Assembly (NCBI GenBank): GCA_002492415.1
Contig: DKYK01000080.1
Coordinates: 1 to 17,663 of the forward strand
DNA length: 17,663 bases
From: Christensenella sp. UBA7102
GTDB lineage: Bacteria; Bacillota; Clostridia; Christensenellales; UBA1750
Direction of reading: 5' to 3'
Shown: in pieces, positions 15,295 through 17,663 of the stretch
Layout of the letters: every line of letters begins with the position of its first letter
How positions within the stretch are numbered: the first letter of the stretch is position 1
The notes under the pieces: generated by a model
The model's input: the letters and a program-made list of their open reading frames with translations, nothing else
Databases searched by the model: none
Told to the model about the DNA's origin: nothing
Position numbers and translations under genes: made by a program

Positions 15295-15323
15295 TTGACA
15301 GTGCGTGGGCGCACTTATATAGT
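15295..15323 (+). promoter_or_regulatory. Strong sigma-A promoter of the dipeptidase gene, dyad in spacer
   Basis: TTGACA (15295-15300), 17 bases, TATAGT (15318-15323). The spacer holds a perfect inverted repeat AGTGCG-TGGG-CGCACT (15300-15315), overlapping the last base of the -35 box. A further imperfect hairpin, GGCCGAG/CTCGACC with one mismatch, lies in the leader before the ribosome binding site. Confidence 0.8.
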
Positions 15324-15379
15324 AATGGGTAGAAAAACAGGCGGCCGAGACCCTCGACCGAACGGAAAGGAAAGGAAAA

Positions 15380-16780
15380 ATGGATATAAAGCAGAGCATA
15401 ATCTCCTGGGCGCAGGAACATGAGCGCGAGTATCTGGAAGACCTGAAAGAGTTGATCGCCATCGACTCGGCGCGTGGCGAGGCTAAGCCCGGCATGCCCT
15501 ATGGCGAGGGCTGCGCTGCGGTGCTTGCCAAAGCGCAGGAGCTCCTCAAAAAGCGCGGCTTTGATACCATAAACCACGATAACTACGTCATCACTGCGGA
15601 CCTGAACGGCGGGAAGACGGAGTTGGGCGTGCTGGCGCACCTGGACATTGTGCCCACGGGCGACGGCTGGAAGCTGCCTCCGCTGGAAATGCGCGAGGAT
15701 GAGGAAAAGATCTACGGCCGTGGCACGGCGGATGACAAAGGTCCCGCGCTCGCCGCGTTCTACGCAATGCGCGCGGTGCGCGAGCTGGGCATTCCAGTCA
15801 GCAAAAACTGCAGGCTGATCCTCGGCTCGGATGAGGAGTGCGGCTCTTCAGACATCCATCACTACTTTGAGAGCAACCCCGTGCCGCCCAAGACGCTCTC
15901 TCCCGACGCGGATTATCCGGTGATCAACATCGAAAAGGGCGGCCTGCACGCGGATGCCGAGGCTGTATGGGAACCGGAGGATGTGCTGCCCCGCATTGCA
16001 TGGATCGACGCGGGCATCAAATTCAACGTCGTTCCAGCACGCTGCAGCGCAAAAGTGCTGGGCATCAGCCCGGCGGCTCTTTCCGGGTACATGGCCTCCG
16101 CTGCGGACAAGACGGGCGCAAAGTTCACCGCCGAGGCGGATGGCGAGGGCGTCGTCATCACTGCCGAGGGTGTCAACGCGCATGCTTCCACGCCTTACGA
16201 GGGTATCAACGCGCTGACGGCGCTGTGTGCGCTGCTCTCCGCTCTGCCGCTCAAGGGCCGGGGCGTGGAGCTGGTGCGCGGTCTGAACCATATTTTCCCG
16301 CACGGCGATTTCTACGGCGTGGCCGCGGGCATCGCGCAGGAGGATGAGGTAAGCGGCAAGCTGACCATCTCGCTGGACATACTGAAGATGGACGATCACA
16401 GCGCGTCGGTGCAGGCCGACTGCCGCGCGGCGCTGTGTGCAAACGATCATAACCTGACCGACGTAATGCGCGAAAAATACGCGGAAATTGGGTTTACCAT
16501 GGCGGATAACAGGATGTACGCGCCGCACTATGTGCCTGAGGATTCTCCACTGGTGCAGGAGCTGCTGCGCACCTACGAAGACTACACTGGCGACAGAGGC
16601 CGCTGCATCGCCATTGGCGGCGGCACCTATGTGCACACCCTTGAGGGCGGCGTCTCCTTTGGCGCGGCCTTCCCCGGCGTCAACAACAACATGCACGCTC
16701 CCGACGAGTTTGCGGTCAAGCAGCATCTGCTGCTGACCATTGAGATGTACGCGCAGATCATCGCAGATCTGTGCAAGTAA
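15380..16780 (+). CDS. M20 family dipeptidase, PepV/Sapep type
   Basis: The 466-residue cytosolic zinc enzyme splits dipeptides; its length and motif layout match PepV (about 470). Metal ligands are visible: H87 (with D89) in GVLAHLDIVPTGDGW, D119 in YGRGTADDKGP, the E152-E153 pair in GSDEECGSS, D178 before YPVINIEKG, and H439 in NNNMHAPDE. The lid domain lies between about 185 and 385. The ATG at 15380 has AAAGGAAAGG upstream, slightly weaker than the minus-strand sites. It is the only plus-strand gene, has its own promoter, and ends at a strong terminator. It probably supplies amino acids from imported peptides. A beta-Ala-Xaa dipeptidase activity is known for the family but not shown here. 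Confidence 0.93.
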   Translation: MDIKQSIISWAQEHEREYLEDLKELIAIDSARGEAKPGMPYGEGCAAVLAKAQELLKKRGFDTINHDNYVITADLNGGKTELGVLAHLDIVPTGDGWKLPPLEMREDEEKIYGRGTADDKGPALAAFYAMRAVRELGIPVSKNCRLILGSDEECGSSDIHHYFESNPVPPKTLSPDADYPVINIEKGGLHADAEAVWEPEDVLPRIAWIDAGIKFNVVPARCSAKVLGISPAALSGYMASAADKTGAKFTAEADGEGVVITAEGVNAHASTPYEGINALTALCALLSALPLKGRGVELVRGLNHIFPHGDFYGVAAGIAQEDEVSGKLTISLDILKMDDHSASVQADCRAALCANDHNLTDVMREKYAEIGFTMADNRMYAPHYVPEDSPLVQELLRTYEDYTGDRGRCIAIGGGTYVHTLEGGVSFGAAFPGVNNNMHAPDEFAVKQHLLLTIEMYAQIIADLCK

Positions 16781-16793
16781 GGCTGCAGAAAAG

Positions 16794-16840
16794 AGCCGTC
16801 GCGCCCTTTCCGAATGGAAAAGGCGCGACGGCTTTGTTGC
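16794..16840. terminator. Bidirectional rho-independent terminator between convergent genes
   Basis: AGCCGTCGCGCC (16794-16805) pairs perfectly with GGCGCGACGGCT (16822-16833); a C-A mismatch and TTTCC/GGAAA continue the stem to a GAAT loop. On the plus strand TTGTTGCTT follows; on the minus strand CTTTTC follows. It serves the dipeptidase gene and the convergent GH130 gene. Confidence 0.9.
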
Positions 16841-16862
16841 TTCCGCTCCCGTTTTTTATGAT

Positions 16863-17663
16863 TTACAAGGTTTCGTTCTTGAGGATCTCCAGGTTCTTAT
16901 CGATCATGGCGCAGCGCTGCTTGACGCAGTCAGGGCTGCGGAGGGGATCGGAGGGGGTATTGAAGGTATAATCGATGAGCTTATCCAGAGTGGTGGTGGC
17001 CACATGCATGCGGGTGTCGGAGGAGGCATAGTAGATGTAGACCTTTTCATCCTTGACTACAGCGCCGCAGGCGAATACGACGTTGGATACGTCACCCACG
17101 CGCTCGTCCTTGCGCGGCACGAGGAAAACGCCGGAGGGCTCGGCGATGACCTTGCTGGGGTCGTTCAGGTCAGTGGCAAACACGTAGAGCACGTATCTGA
17201 GGCCTGCTGCGGTATTGCGCACGCCATGGGCAATGTGGATCCAGCCCTTTTCGGTCTTGATGGGCACACAGCCCGCTCCGTTCTTGGCCTCAGTGATGGT
17301 ATGATAGCGGCGAATGGAGGTCATCTTTTCCTCGTCGATGACGGGGTGCAGGATGTCATCGCACAGACCAAAGCCGATGCCGGAACCGGAGCCCGTCTCA
17401 ATGAAGCCGTCCATGGGACGGGTGTAGAAGGCATACTTGCCGTCGACAAATTCAGGATGCAGCACCACGTTGCGCTGCTGGGGCGAGCGCTTGGTGATCA
17501 GGTTGGGCAGACGCTCCCAGTTCTTGAGGTCCTTGGTGCGCACGATGCCCGCCGCCGCGACCGCCGCAGACAGGTCGGGATCGTTGGGGTCCTTGCTCTC
17601 GGAGCAGAACACGCCGTAGATCCAGCCGTCCTCGTGCTGGGTCAGGCGCATGTCGTAGACGTT
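16863..17663 (-). CDS. GH130 glycoside phosphorylase, mannosylglucose phosphorylase type (5' end missing)
   Basis: The visible 266 residues are the C-terminal part of a GH130 inverting phosphorylase; the frame is open to the right edge, so the start lies outside. The first visible residues, NVYDMRLTQHEDGWIYGVF, then VRTKDLKNWERLPNL, RNVVLHPEFVDGKYAFYTRP and MDGFIETGSGSGIGFGL, match the GH130 subfamily 1 pattern. That subfamily phosphorolyses 4-O-beta-mannosyl-glucose to mannose-1-phosphate and glucose, in the cytosol, as part of beta-mannan use. The catalytic Asp lies in the missing N-terminal part. The gene ends 29 bases before the shared terminator. Subfamily is inferred from remembered motifs. 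Confidence 0.9.
   Translation of the reverse strand, partial: NVYDMRLTQHEDGWIYGVFCSESKDPNDPDLSAAVAAAGIVRTKDLKNWERLPNLITKRSPQQRNVVLHPEFVDGKYAFYTRPMDGFIETGSGSGIGFGLCDDILHPVIDEEKMTSIRRYHTITEAKNGAGCVPIKTEKGWIHIAHGVRNTAAGLRYVLYVFATDLNDPSKVIAEPSGVFLVPRKDERVGDVSNVVFACGAVVKDEKVYIYYASSDTRMHVATTTLDKLIDYTFNTPSDPLRSPDCVKQRCAMIDKNLEILKNETL

Noticed and set aside
15212..15640. N-terminal extension of the ADP-ribosylglycohydrolase frame
   Set aside because: It overlaps the divergent dipeptidase gene and both promoters, and the family's conserved N-terminal helix begins right after the ATG at 15211.
1..17663. tRNA, rRNA, CRISPR arrays, insertion sequences or attachment sites
   Set aside because: No cloverleaf, spaced repeat array, transposase motif or integrase was seen on either strand by reading; no search tool was available.

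Overview
The window looks like chromosomal DNA from a GC-rich anaerobic member of the Bacillota (Clostridia), probably a gut commensal. The evidence is strong AGGAGG ribosome binding sites, sigma-A promoters of the TTGACA-N17-TATAAT type, a DUF951 gene (a Bacillota family), signal peptidase I without a large periplasmic insert, a PepV-like dipeptidase, and several enzymes for plant or host glycans. The genus cannot be fixed from the sequence. No phage, transposon, CRISPR array, rRNA or tRNA was seen. No stretch longer than 300 bases lacks a gene.

Almost everything is read on the minus strand. Going leftward from the right edge: (i) 16863-17663 is the 3' part of a GH130 mannosylglucose-type phosphorylase, separated by a strong two-way terminator from the only plus-strand gene, a PepV-like M20 dipeptidase (15380-16780). 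(ii) An ADP-ribosylglycohydrolase family gene (14252-15211) is divergent from that dipeptidase. (iii) A long close-packed run starts at an extended -10 promoter near 14185 and covers DUF951, two tandem signal peptidases I, citramalate synthase (cimA), a GNAT acetyltransferase, a D-2-hydroxyacid dehydrogenase, an unrecognised HExxH protein, a GH43 glycosidase and a DUF5655 protein. Gaps inside it are 36 bases or less, and several genes overlap or abut at stop/start. It probably forms one transcript of about 7 kb. (iv) A GH2 beta-galactosidase (4130-7090) has its own promoter. (v) Four independent units follow: a small GNAT gene behind a perfect 13-bp inverted repeat, a TIM-barrel amidohydrolase with a GTG start, a Gfo/Idh/MocA oxidoreductase with a near-consensus promoter, and an AlkX/YcaQ-like DNA glycosylase. 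A promoter and start codon at the left edge belong to a gene that leaves the window.

In function the window mixes housekeeping (protein export, isoleucine precursor supply, DNA repair, dipeptide breakdown) with sugar catabolism (GH2, GH43, GH130, Gfo/Idh/MocA and D-2-hydroxyacid dehydrogenases, amidohydrolase). No sugar transporter or transcription regulator is visible, so uptake and control must lie elsewhere. I found no clear new multi-gene system. The most unusual points are the HExxH protein inside the sugar part of the long run, the paired signal peptidases, and small dyads or direct repeats set precisely within or beside several promoters, which look like operators.
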